A stretch of DNA of 44,174 nucleotides. Origin: Actinoallomurus sp. (GTDB lineage: Bacteria; Actinomycetota; Actinomycetes; Streptosporangiales; Streptosporangiaceae). Shown piece after piece: positions 1 through 6,493 of the stretch. Every line of letters begins with the position of its first letter. The stretch's first letter is position 1. The stretch is from contig JAOPYG010000411.1 of NCBI GenBank assembly GCA_025964685.1, forward strand, positions 1-44,174, written 5' to 3'. The notes beneath the pieces are model-generated. The model was not told the DNA's origin, searched no databases, and saw nothing but the letters and a program-made list of their open reading frames with translations. The position numbers and the translations under genes were made by a program.

Positions 1-138
1 GACACGGGCCAGCCGCTCCGCGCAGTCCGGCGGCGCGCACACCCACACCTCCGCGCCGAGTGCTTTCAACTGCACCGCGAGTCCCGACAACGTCTCGACG
101 TCACCGCGCGACCCATACGTCGACAACAACACACGCAC
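1..138 (-). CDS. Glycosyltransferase, GT1/UGT-like, N-terminal fragment
   Basis: Only the first 46 codons are inside the window; the gene runs off the left edge on the minus strand. Read from a GTG at 138 the peptide starts V-R-V-L-L-S-T-Y-G-S-R-G-D-V, followed by a helix and V-W-V-C-A-P-P-D. This is the first beta strand and glycine/aspartate loop of GT-B enzymes of the GT1 family (the group that includes macrolide and glycopeptide glycosyltransferases), which transfer a sugar from an NDP-sugar to a small acceptor. Acceptor and sugar cannot be guessed because the donor-binding half lies outside. No ribosome site is obvious immediately before the GTG. The family call rests on the N-terminal motif only. 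Confidence 0.7.
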   Translation of the reverse strand, partial: MRVLLSTYGSRGDVETLSGLAVQLKALGAEVWVCAPPDCAERLARV

Positions 139-238
139 TTCGCAACCCCCATTTCCGCAGGTTCTGGCCTCGGCCGACGATTCTGCGGCACGACCCGGGT
201 CTTGCCGCAAGCCCCCCCGTGCGCTATACGTTGAGAGT

Positions 239-264
239 GGAAAGGAGTGGGTACCCTCCTTTCC
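239..264. repeat. Perfect 9-bp inverted repeat
   Basis: GGAAAGGAG (239-247) and CTCCTTTCC (256-264) are exact reverse complements around an 8-base centre. It sits between the divergent start of the glycosyltransferase and the decayed DUF47-like fragment, so it may be an operator or a hairpin; no run of T follows, so a terminator is less likely. Confidence 0.5.
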
Positions 265-339
265 GTTCATCTACGGCCATGGACGGACAACCTCCTCGCG
301 AAGCGGCGGCGCGCCGCGTACGGCGACACCGCCGGCCCA

Positions 340-480
340 GGAGGATTTCCCACGGGCCTGCGGTTGCAGCCGCGGAACGAGAAGTTCTTCACCCTCTTTG
401 GGCAGCAGGCGCCCGGGTAGCGGGCGCCCCTGAACCTGTGGAGAGAGTCCTCGCCGGATCGGCCTCCTGGCTCAGCTGGC
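340..480 (+). pseudogene. Decayed DUF47 (PhoU-like, Pit accessory) N-terminal fragment
   Basis: A ribosome-site-like AGGAGG (341-346) is followed from 358 by a frame reading L-R-L-Q-P-R-N-E-K-F-F-T-L-F-G-Q-Q-A, which resembles the conserved start of DUF47 proteins that accompany PiT phosphate transporters in actinomycetes. The frame reaches TAG at 418-420. The +2 frame carries on as A-R-V-A-G-A-P-E-P-V-E-R-V-L, which would fit the next DUF47 helix after a one-base indel, and then all similarity stops. No ATG, GTG or TTG is well placed for the first residues. It therefore looks like about 35 codons of a dead gene. The phosphate transporter it would normally precede is 26.5 kb away and is itself deleted internally. 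The match is from memory of the family, over a short stretch. Confidence 0.35.
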
Positions 481-655
481 TTCTCTCGTCTCGTGGCGGA
501 TTCGCACTGGCCCGCAGCCCCTGGCTCCCGGTCACGACCGCAGCCTGATCACGGATCACCCCCGTGAATGGACACGAGGAACGAGGTGCCCCCGATCGAC
601 GCTCGCTGCCTCCGACCGCGACTCTGAGAGCCGGTTTCTCATCCTCGCTTAAGAA

Positions 656-803
656 GCGGCTCAGGCCGCTCCTACTCTGAGCCGCGACCTTTGTCACCAT
701 GAGCGAGCTAACGACTCCCGTGGGAGCCCTGGCCACGCGGGTCGTACGGCACGAATGTTCATCCCAAGTGCGGCCGACGTGTCCGCTGTCTTGGGATGAC
801 AGC
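656..803 (+). promoter_or_regulatory. Hairpin-rich leader upstream of L,D-transpeptidase
   Basis: Four inverted repeats lie in 150 bases just before the transpeptidase gene: GCGGCTCA/TGAGCCGC (656-663, 678-685), CTCCC/GGGAG (715-719, 722-726), ATCCCAAG/CTTGGGAT (761-768, 790-797) and GCTGTC/GACAGC (785-790, 798-803). The last two share bases 785-797 and cannot both form, which is the layout expected of a switch or attenuator. I do not recognise a known riboswitch class in it. The rest of the 139-824 gap holds no supported gene apart from the DUF47-like remnant. Confidence 0.35.
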
Positions 804-824
804 GAAGTGGGGTCAACGACATAA

Positions 825-2075
825 ATGAACAGCAGACGATCGTTGGTCGCATCGACCGCGGCCGGGATGATTCTCATATCGGTTGCGGCATGTTCAAGCA
901 GCGGAAACTCCTCGGCGAGCCAATCAGCCGCGAAGGTCGCCGACACCGCGATGATCACTCCCGCCAATGGCGTCGCCAAGGCAGCCCCGGACAAGGGGAT
1001 CACGGTGACGGCCAAGAGCGGCGTCCTCGCGCAGGTGAGCGTTCAGGGCAGCGGCAAGGCGGTCGATGGCACCCTTTCACCGGACAAGAAGACCTGGCAC
1101 TCCACGTGGACCCTCAAGCCCGGCACGTCGTACGCCGTGACGGCGACGGAGCAGAACCCGGATGGCAAGGCCACGACGGCGTCGAGCAGGTTCACCACAC
1201 TGAAGCCGTCGAAGACGATCAAGGTCAGCGACGTGACCCCGCAACCCGGCGAGACCGTCGGCGTCGGCATGCCGATCATGGTGAACTTCAGCCGGCCGGT
1301 CACCAAGCGTGCAGCGGTGGAGCAGGCCCTGGAAGTCAAGTCGAGTACGCCCGTGGACGGCGCCTGGCGCTGGATCAGCAGTGAGGAGGTCATGTTCCGC
1401 ACCAAGTCGTACTGGCCGACCCATGCCAAGGTCAGCCTGGTGGCGCACCTGTCCGGTGTCCATGCGGCGGCCGGAGTCTATGGCACCAAAGACACCACCC
1501 GCAGCTTCACCGTCGGCGCCTCGCACGTCATGCGCGTGAACCTCAAGACCGACGAGGAAAAGGTCTACGTCAACGGCAAGCACACCAAGACCATCGCGGT
1601 GAGCGGCGGCGTGGGCGGTTCGGATTCACACGGCAACGATTTCCGGACCACCAGCGGGATCCATCTCGCCATGGGCGAGGCCGCCTCGGTGGTGATGACC
1701 TCGCCGAACATCCAGCCGGGCGAGGCCGGCTACTACAAAGAAGTGGTGTACAAGGACGTCCGGATCAGTAATAGCGGCGAGTTCCTGCACCAAAGCCCCG
1801 GTGCTTTCGAGTGCCTCGGTAACCGGAACTGTAGTCATGGCTGCGTCCGGCAGTCCGTCTCCGGTGCCAAGTACATCTACGACCTGGCCCAGCGCGGTGA
1901 CATCGTCGACATCACCGGTTCGACGCGCAAGCTGCAGTGGAACAACGGGTGGGGCTTCTGGCAGCTGTCCTGGAAGCAGTGGCGGAAGGGCAGCGCGCTG
2001 AAGCAGCCGGTGGTGACAACAACCCCGCTTACGGCCGCGAGCAGCTCGGCCACGCCCGCGCCGGTCAGCAACTGA
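825..2075 (+). CDS. L,D-transpeptidase lipoprotein (Ldt_Mt2-like)
   Basis: Cell-wall enzyme that makes 3-3 cross-links in peptidoglycan, anchored to the outer face of the membrane. The 416-residue product has a lipoprotein signal with lipobox S-V-A-A-C (Cys23), a Ser/Ala-rich linker, then about 200 residues of Ig-like domains of the type that precede the catalytic domain in mycobacterial Ldt enzymes. The YkuD catalytic domain carries His322 and the S-H-G-C-V-R motif with His338 and nucleophile Cys340. A short Trp-rich C-terminal cap (N-N-G-W-G-F-W) and a Thr/Ala/Pro tail follow. The ATG at 825 is chosen because it starts the signal peptide; the nearest ribosome-site-like GGGG is about 11 bases upstream. 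The leader is hairpin-rich. The neighbour downstream is convergent. Identification is secure; the biological substrate is inferred from the family. Confidence 0.93.
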   Translation: MNSRRSLVASTAAGMILISVAACSSSGNSSASQSAAKVADTAMITPANGVAKAAPDKGITVTAKSGVLAQVSVQGSGKAVDGTLSPDKKTWHSTWTLKPGTSYAVTATEQNPDGKATTASSRFTTLKPSKTIKVSDVTPQPGETVGVGMPIMVNFSRPVTKRAAVEQALEVKSSTPVDGAWRWISSEEVMFRTKSYWPTHAKVSLVAHLSGVHAAAGVYGTKDTTRSFTVGASHVMRVNLKTDEEKVYVNGKHTKTIAVSGGVGGSDSHGNDFRTTSGIHLAMGEAASVVMTSPNIQPGEAGYYKEVVYKDVRISNSGEFLHQSPGAFECLGNRNCSHGCVRQSVSGAKYIYDLAQRGDIVDITGSTRKLQWNNGWGFWQLSWKQWRKGSALKQPVVTTTPLTAASSSATPAPVSN

Positions 2076-2091
2076 ACTCCTCGGAGCTCAA

Positions 2092-2129
2092 AGCCGGCGT
2101 CATCCAGGCAGGTCAGGGTGACGCCGGCT
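2092..2129. terminator. Hairpin between convergent ldt and cadI
   Basis: AGCCGGCGTCA (2092-2102) pairs perfectly with TGACGCCGGCT (2119-2129) around a 16-base loop. It begins 16 bases after the L,D-transpeptidase stop and faces the end of cadI, so it can serve as a bidirectional terminator. There is no U-tract, as is common in actinomycetes. Confidence 0.55.
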
Positions 2130-2182
2130 CCTGCTGAGTGCTCACGCTCGCTCACCAGGACTTTCTATTCATAGCGATCCAC

Positions 2183-2662
2183 TCAGCAGCAACCACCTGT
2201 CGCAGCGGCCTTCGCGCCTTCGTTGGGCCGCTGTGCGGAGTCGGTGCAACAAGCGGCGGCTTCGGGGATGCCGTCGTGGCTCTTGCCGAGGGTGTCGGCG
2301 TCGGCTTTGACCGTGTAGATCTCCCAGGGTTCCTGGCCGGGGCCGTGGACCCAGACCTTGTCCTGCAGGGCGTAGCAGCAGGAGGTGTCGCTCTCCTCGA
2401 ACGTGGCCAGGCCGGCGTCCTTGAGTCGCTGGGTGGCGGCGGTGACCTGGTCGGTCTCCTCGACCTCGACGCCGAGGTGATCCATACGCGTGGCCTCATC
2501 GCTCTGGCCTTCGAGCAGGACGAGTTTCAGCGGCGGCTCGGTGATGGCGAAGTTGGCGTAGCCGGGCCGGCGCTTGGCGGGCTCGACGCCGAACAGCTTG
2601 GAGTAGAAGGCGATGGAGCCTTCCAGGTCGGCGACCCGCAGAGCGAGCTGTACACGGGACAT
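2183..2662 (-). CDS. cadI: CadI/ArsI-type vicinal-oxygen-chelate metalloprotein
   Basis: A 159-residue glyoxalase/VOC-fold protein very similar in layout to the cadmium-induced CadI of mycobacteria and related to ArsI carbon-arsenic lyases. It starts M-S-R-V-Q-L-A-L, has D-H-L-G-V-E (His62), the paired cysteines in T-S-C-C-Y-A (Cys95-Cys96), and P-W-E-I-Y-T-V (Glu114). ArsI enzymes use a His near residue 5 as a metal ligand; here residue 5 is Gln, as in CadI, so lyase activity on methylarsenite is uncertain. Extra cysteine pairs at 138-139 and 158-159 near the C-terminus could bind metal. The gene is divergent from arsR, with an operator-like repeat 14 bases upstream of its ATG, so induction by As/Sb/Cd through ArsR is likely. 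It ends against the hairpin after ldt. Confidence 0.9.
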   Translation of the reverse strand: MSRVQLALRVADLEGSIAFYSKLFGVEPAKRRPGYANFAITEPPLKLVLLEGQSDEATRMDHLGVEVEETDQVTAATQRLKDAGLATFEESDTSCCYALQDKVWVHGPGQEPWEIYTVKADADTLGKSHDGIPEAAACCTDSAQRPNEGAKAAATGGCC

Positions 2663-2675
2663 CGGTCGTTCCCTT

Positions 2676-2696
2676 CTGCTTAGACGAACTTCTAAT
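2676..2696 (-). promoter_or_regulatory. Probable ArsR operator, cadI side
   Basis: Read on the minus strand this 21-base stretch begins ATTAGAAG and ends CTAAGCAG. It matches 16 of 21 bases of the plus-strand sequence at 2740-2760 on the arsR side. The two copies are inverted relative to each other, each just ahead of or across one of the divergent starts, as expected for shared control by the ArsR encoded here. Confidence 0.5.
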
Positions 2697-2715
2697 CAGC
2701 GGTGCCGCCAGTTTG

Positions 2716-2731
2716 CGTCTAGACATAGACG
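2716..2731. repeat. Palindrome in ars divergent promoter
   Basis: CGTCTA (2716-2721) and TAGACG (2726-2731) form a perfect inverted repeat with a 4-base centre, placed midway between the two ArsR operator-like repeats. It may be part of the regulator-binding region or overlap a promoter. Confidence 0.4.
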
Positions 2732-2739
2732 TGTGTCAA

Positions 2740-2760
2740 ATTAGAGGTATGTCGAAGCAA
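2740..2760 (+). promoter_or_regulatory. Probable ArsR operator, arsR side
   Basis: A 21-base sequence beginning ATTAGAGG and ending CGAAGCAA, the partner of 2676-2696. It overlaps the arsR ATG at 2749, so ArsR bound here would block both the start of its own transcript and access of polymerase. Supported by the 16/21 match and symmetric placement, not by any binding data. Confidence 0.5.
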
Positions 2761-3126
2761 GAGCTGCCGGTCGTGGACGTGACCGCGGGCGCGTGCTGCG
2801 CGCCGCTGGCCTGCGAACCGCTGAACGCCGCCGAAGCCGATGAGCTGGCGCCGCTGTTCAAGGCGATCGCGGACCCCGTACGGCTGCGGTTGCTGTCGCT
2901 GATCGCCTGCCACGAGGGCGGCGAGGCGTGCGTGTGTGATCTGACGGGTGCGTTCGAGCTGACCGCCCCCACGATCAGCCATCACCTGAAGGTGCTGAAG
3001 CAGGCCGGTCTGATCGATTCGGAACGCCGGGGCACGTGGGTCTACTACTGGATCAACCCTGCCGTCCTGCAGCGGCTGTCGGCGATCCTGGAGCCTCAGC
3101 AGGGCGCCGGCCTGGTCCCGGCGTGA
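2749..3126 (+). CDS. arsR: ArsR-family metalloregulator
   Basis: Winged-helix repressor of 125 residues that senses arsenite, antimonite or a similar soft metal and releases the ars promoters. The start at ATG 2749 gives M-S-K-Q-E-L; an upstream ATG at 2713 would add twelve residues unlike the family. The N-terminus has Cys16-Cys17 and Cys22. The DNA-binding part includes A-D-P-V-R-L-R-L-L-S, E-A-C-V-C-D-L (Cys61 and Cys63, the typical arsenic-binding pair of the recognition-adjacent helix), and T-I-S-H-H-L-K-V-L. It heads the arsR-acr3-arsC operon and is divergent from cadI. Its TGA overlaps the GTG of acr3 (GTGA), which couples their translation. Cys54 and the N-terminal cysteines could be further ligands. 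Confidence 0.95.
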   Translation: MSKQELPVVDVTAGACCAPLACEPLNAAEADELAPLFKAIADPVRLRLLSLIACHEGGEACVCDLTGAFELTAPTISHHLKVLKQAGLIDSERRGTWVYYWINPAVLQRLSAILEPQQGAGLVPA

Positions 3127-4193
3127 CCGTGGCCGGCGAAGACGCGGTGGTCGCCCGACTGTCGGTGCTGGACCGGTTCTTGCCGGTGTGGATCGCCGCC
3201 GCGATGGCCATGGGGCTGCTCGCCGGACGTGCGATCCCCGGGCTGGGCACGGGCCTGGACGCGGTGAAGGTCGACGGCATCTCACTGCCGATCGCCATCG
3301 GGTTGCTGGTGATGATGTACCCGGTGCTGGCCAAGGTCCGCTACGATCGCCTGGACACCGTCACCCGTGACCGGCGGCTCCTCGTCCCGTCACTGCTGCT
3401 CAACTGGGTCATCGGCCCGGCCCTGATGTTCGCCCTGGCCTGGATCTTCCTCCCCGACCTGCCCGCGTACCGGACCGGGCTGATCATCGTCGGACTCGCC
3501 CGCTGCATCGCGATGGTCATCATCTGGAACGACCTGGCCTGCGGCGACCGCGAGGCCGCCGCCGTACTGGTCGCGCTCAACTCGGTCTTCCAGGTGGTCG
3601 CGTTCGCGTTGCTCGGCTGGTTCTACCTGCACGTACTACCGGGCTGGCTCGGCCTGCGCCAGACCAACCTGAACGCCTCCACCTGGGACATCGCCCGATC
3701 GGTGCTCATCTTCCTCGGGATTCCGCTACTCGCCGGCTACCTCACCCGCCGTTTTGGGGAGAAGGCGCGCGGCCGTGACTGGTACGAGTCCGCGTTCCTG
3801 CCCAAGATCGGGCCCGCGGCGCTGTACGGGTTGTTGTTCACCATCGTGATCCTGTTCGCGCTGCAAGGCGACGCGATCACCTCCAAACCCTGGGACGTCG
3901 CCCGGATCGCCCTGCCACTGCTGACCTACTTCGCGCTCATGTGGGCCGGATCCTTCACCGTGGGCCGGCTGGCCGGCCTGGGATACGAACGGACCGCCAC
4001 CCTCGCGTTCACCGCGGCCGGGAACAACTTCGAACTGGCCATCGCGGTCGCCATCGCCACCTTCGGCGTCACCTCCGGCCAAGCCCTCGCCGGTGTCGTC
4101 GGGCCTCTCATCGAGGTTCCCGTCCTGGTCGCGCTGGTCTACGTCTCCCTGGCGCTACGCCAGCGTTCGCCGTCGCCCCTTTTCGAGGAGTAG
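3123..4193 (+). CDS. acr3: Acr3-type arsenite efflux permease
   Basis: Integral membrane protein of 356 residues with about ten hydrophobic segments that exports arsenite using the proton gradient. Family signatures are visible: G-L-A-R-C-I-A-M-V-I-I-W-N-D with the essential cysteine (Cys128) of Acr3 proteins, a second Cys at 140, and A-A-G-N-N-F-E-L-A-I-A-V-A near the C-terminal end. The start is GTG 3123, overlapping the arsR stop by the GTGA arrangement; no good ribosome site precedes it, so coupling to arsR translation is the likely mode. Its final codons encode F-E-E and at the same time provide the GAGGAG ribosome site for arsC. Second gene of the arsenic operon. Confidence 0.95.
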   Translation: MTVAGEDAVVARLSVLDRFLPVWIAAAMAMGLLAGRAIPGLGTGLDAVKVDGISLPIAIGLLVMMYPVLAKVRYDRLDTVTRDRRLLVPSLLLNWVIGPALMFALAWIFLPDLPAYRTGLIIVGLARCIAMVIIWNDLACGDREAAAVLVALNSVFQVVAFALLGWFYLHVLPGWLGLRQTNLNASTWDIARSVLIFLGIPLLAGYLTRRFGEKARGRDWYESAFLPKIGPAALYGLLFTIVILFALQGDAITSKPWDVARIALPLLTYFALMWAGSFTVGRLAGLGYERTATLAFTAAGNNFELAIAVAIATFGVTSGQALAGVVGPLIEVPVLVALVYVSLALRQRSPSPLFEE

Positions 4194-4195
4194 CA

Positions 4196-4603
4196 GTGTC
4201 CGATCTTCCCGAGGTGCTGTTCGTCTGCGTGCACAACGCGGGCCGCTCCCAGATGGCCGCCGCTCTGCTGGACCACCACGCCGCCGGACGCGTCCGCGTC
4301 CGCTCGGCCGGATCGGCTCCCGCCGACTCGATCAACCCCGCCGTCATCGCCGTCATGGACGAACTCGGCCTCGACCTGACCAGGGAATTCCCCAAGCCGC
4401 TGACCACCGAAGCCGTCCAGGCCGCCGACGTGGTCATCACCATGGGCTGCGGCGACGCCTGCCCGGTCTTCCCCGGCAAGCGCTACCTCGACTGGCAACT
4501 CGAAGACCCCGCCGGCAAACCGGTCGAGCAGGTACGCCCCATCCGCGATGAGATCGACGCCCGCGTCCGCGAACTACTCGCCGAACTCGTCCCCTCCCAC
4601 TGA
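4196..4603 (+). CDS. arsC: Arsenate reductase, low-MW phosphatase fold
   Basis: Reduces arsenate to arsenite for export by Acr3. The 135-residue product starts at GTG 4196, two bases after the acr3 stop and preceded by GAGGAG (4185-4190). The P-loop C-V-H-N-A-G-R-S (Cys11, Arg17) is the CX5R catalytic motif of tyrosine-phosphatase-like enzymes. Downstream, M-G-C-G-D-A-C-P-V-F-P-G supplies Cys85 and Cys89, the relay cysteines seen in thioredoxin-coupled ArsC; use of mycothiol/mycoredoxin instead is possible in an actinomycete but cannot be decided here. It closes the ars operon. No terminator hairpin is evident after it. Confidence 0.93.
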   Translation: MSDLPEVLFVCVHNAGRSQMAAALLDHHAAGRVRVRSAGSAPADSINPAVIAVMDELGLDLTREFPKPLTTEAVQAADVVITMGCGDACPVFPGKRYLDWQLEDPAGKPVEQVRPIRDEIDARVRELLAELVPSH

Positions 4604-4766
4604 CCCGCCGCCGTACGAGACACCACTGCCGTGCCCTCCGCCGGCCGAGGCATTCCGCGGGGACGCCTATGCCCGTACCTTCGTCCTGCTCGTCCACGCC
4701 GAAGACGCCGAGAGGCTTAAAAGAAGATCGCTGCCTGTTATGCGGCGAGACCGTACTCTAAGCCCT

Positions 4767-5177
4767 ATGGGATACCCTCCACCGCCGCCGGGAATGATGC
4801 CGCCGCCGGGTAATGAACCTGTGCTCCTCTCGATCGGGGACATCTCCGTTACCCAGACGCATGTCATCGTGCCGCAAGGCCGGTTTCCGTTGCACGGGAC
4901 GACGTGGACGGTGCAGGACTCCACGCAGGTGACCGAGAGCATTCCGGCGGTGGCGATCGTGCTCGCCATTATCTTTGTCTTGTTCTGCCTGATCGGACTG
5001 CTGTTCCTGCTCATGAAGGAGAAGCGCTACACCGGGTTCGTGTCGATCACCGTGACCGGTCCGGGGCTCTATCACACGGTGCAGTTCCCGGCGGCGCAGC
5101 ACACCGGAGCGTGGGCCGCCGACGTGGTGGGCAGGGCTCGGGCGATCGCCGCTTCGGCGCCGCCGATGTCGGCCTGA
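4767..5177 (+). CDS. Small single-span membrane protein, unknown role
   Basis: A 136-residue protein of unknown function. It begins with a proline-rich stretch (Y-P-P-P-P-P-G-M-M-P-P-P-G), then a beta-rich soluble segment of about 40 residues, one strong membrane helix (about 57-80, rich in Val, Ile, Leu and Phe), the basic stop-transfer K-E-K-R-Y, and a C-terminal domain with F-V-S-I-T-V-T-G-P-G-L-Y-H. The ATG at 4767 is only a few bases after TACTCT (4754-4759), a -10-like element, and there is no ribosome site, so a leaderless transcript is likely. Similar proteins of actinomycetes exist as lone hypothetical genes. No functional partner is visible; it stands between the ars operon and an IS remnant. 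Confidence 0.75.
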   Translation: MGYPPPPPGMMPPPGNEPVLLSIGDISVTQTHVIVPQGRFPLHGTTWTVQDSTQVTESIPAVAIVLAIIFVLFCLIGLLFLLMKEKRYTGFVSITVTGPGLYHTVQFPAAQHTGAWAADVVGRARAIAASAPPMSA

Positions 5178-5202
5178 TACGGCAGCCGCCATTTGAGATC
5201 AT

Positions 5203-5445
5203 GGCTGGAGTTCAAGGCTGAGGCGGCGGGCGTAGTGGGCTCGTCCGGCTCGGTCTTGGCCGGGTCCGGTCGTTCAAGGCCGGCATGTCCAGGGCGAGCA
5301 GCCCGCCCACGAATCCGAAGTGGGCGATGGCCTCGTCGAGGATCTTCTGCCAGGTGCCGTCCGCGGTCCACAACCGCAACCGTTCATGCGCGGTCTTCCA
5401 CGGCCCGTAGCGTTCCGGCAGATCCCGCCGCGGCGCACCAGCTAG
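5203..5445 (-). pseudogene. Truncated IS5-family transposase
   Basis: On the minus strand the sequence encodes [12 protein letters not shown] and [15 protein letters not shown], the well-known N-terminal domain of IS5-family transposases, running on into [10 protein letters not shown]. Neither the start codon nor the DDE catalytic domain is present. The frame continues into unrelated sequence near 5220. It is a dead remnant of an insertion sequence whose end lies at 5448-5468. Confidence 0.75.
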
Positions 5446-5447
5446 AT

Positions 5448-5468
5448 CAATTACAGGACGGCCCCTAG
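5448..5468. mobile_element. IS5-type terminal repeat at CTAG
   Basis: The sequence TTACAGGACGGCCCC followed by CTAG resembles the ends of actinomycete IS5 elements (commonly a GGGGCTGTCCCGTAA-like repeat). It directly adjoins the transposase remnant, with the region between end and R-D-L-P-E-R lost. CTAG, the kind of short target used by this family, overlaps the stop codon of the ECF41 sigma gene (5465-5467). Confidence 0.5.
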
Positions 5469-6331
5469 TCGATGTGGGACAGCTTGTCGGGGTTGGTCAC
5501 GCCGTAGATGCCGCGGATCTGGTCGTCCTCCGGTGAGAGGTCCAGGACCATCACCGCGAACGGGGAGTCGTCCGCGAAGATCACCGCGGACGGGTCGCCG
5601 TTGACGGTCCGGTAACGCACGACCAGATCCGAGGGCAGCCGGGCCGTCACGTTGGAGATGAGCCGGGCGACCTTCTCGCGGCCCTCGATCGGGCGCAGGC
5701 CGCCCGCTCTGCCTCCGCCGTCCGTCCACATCGTCACGTCCGGCGCGAGCAGTTCCATCAAGGCGCCGATGTCACCGCCGAACGCCGCGGCGACGAAGCG
5801 TTCGGTCACCTTCTTCTGCACGCGCGGGTCCGCCTGGTAGCGCGGGCGCCGCGACTCGACGTGTGAGCGGGCGCGGTGGGCGAGCTGGCGTACCGCCGAC
5901 GGCGAGCGGGAGAGGATCTCGGCGATCTCGGTGTGGGCGTACCCGAACACCTCGTGCAGTACGAAGACCGCCCGCTCCAGCGGAGTGAGGGTCTCCAGCA
6001 CGACCAGCATCGCGATGGACACCGACTCCGCGCGTACGGCCGGATCGGCGGCCTCGTCCGTGACCAGCGGCTCGGGCAGCCAGGGGCCGACGTAGCTCTC
6101 CCGGCGGCGGCTGATCGTCGCCTGCCGGCCGAGCGCCTCATTGACCGCGATGCGTACGAGATAGGCCCGCGGGTTGTCAATCTGAGCCGACGGCCACGCG
6201 CGTGACCACGACAGCCAGGTCTCCTGAAGTACGTCCTCGGTGTCGGCGACGCTGCCGAGCATGTTGTAGACGACGGAGAACAGCAGTTCCCGGTGGCCGA
6301 CGAAAAGCTCCGTCGCAGCCGTGTCGGACAT
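5465..6331 (-). CDS. ECF41-group sigma factor with SnoaL-like C-terminal domain
   Basis: Alternative RNA polymerase sigma factor of 288 residues. Regions sigma2 (about 8-75, with [11 protein letters not shown]) and sigma4 (about 105-160) are followed by a SnoaL/NTF2-like extension that in this group modulates activity without a separate anti-sigma factor. The group's hallmarks are all present: linker W-L-P-E-P (84-88), D-G-G-G-R (204-208) and C-terminal N-P-D-K-L (280-284). ATG 6331 is preceded by AGGAGG at good spacing. It is divergent from a DHA2 drug exporter; ECF41-like promoter sequences sit on both sides of the intergenic region. The usual partner of this group, a COE-type oxidoreductase/decarboxylase, is absent. 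The TAG stop lies in the CTAG at the IS5 remnant. Confidence 0.93.
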   Translation of the reverse strand: MSDTAATELFVGHRELLFSVVYNMLGSVADTEDVLQETWLSWSRAWPSAQIDNPRAYLVRIAVNEALGRQATISRRRESYVGPWLPEPLVTDEAADPAVRAESVSIAMLVVLETLTPLERAVFVLHEVFGYAHTEIAEILSRSPSAVRQLAHRARSHVESRRPRYQADPRVQKKVTERFVAAAFGGDIGALMELLAPDVTMWTDGGGRAGGLRPIEGREKVARLISNVTARLPSDLVVRYRTVNGDPSAVIFADDSPFAVMVLDLSPEDDQIRGIYGVTNPDKLSHID

Positions 6332-6364
6332 GTCGTCCCTCCTGTGAACGCGCTCACCCCTCAA

Positions 6365-6391
6365 GAGGCGTCCGGTCCAAGAAGTGTGACA
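6365..6391 (-). promoter_or_regulatory. Candidate ECF41 autoregulatory promoter
   Basis: On the minus strand TGTCACA (6391-6385), 16 bases, then CCTC (6368-6365), ahead of the sigma gene. The published ECF41 promoter is TGTCACA-N16-CGTC; this differs by one base. The spacer is exactly 16. Confidence 0.55.
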
Positions 6392-6435
6392 TCCGGCCAT
6401 AAACCTGTGAGCCATGCCACAAAAGGCCGCGGCGA

Positions 6436-6462
6436 CGTCACACTCCGGGGCTCCGCCGACTC
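6436..6462 (+). promoter_or_regulatory. Candidate ECF41 promoter for the exporter
   Basis: CGTCACA (6436-6442), 16 bases, then ACTC (6459-6462), 32 bases ahead of the DHA2 exporter ATG. It has the same spacing as the sigma-side promoter and 6/7 plus 2/4 matches to TGTCACA-N16-CGTC, so it is a weaker candidate. Confidence 0.4.
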
Positions 6463-6493
6463 TTGGCTGCTGAGTCGAGAGAAAGAGAAACCC

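Noticed and set aside
656..803. c-di-AMP (ydaO-type) riboswitch before the L,D-transpeptidase
   Set aside because: Gene context would fit, but the conserved core sequences of that class were not found; kept only as an unassigned hairpin-rich leader.
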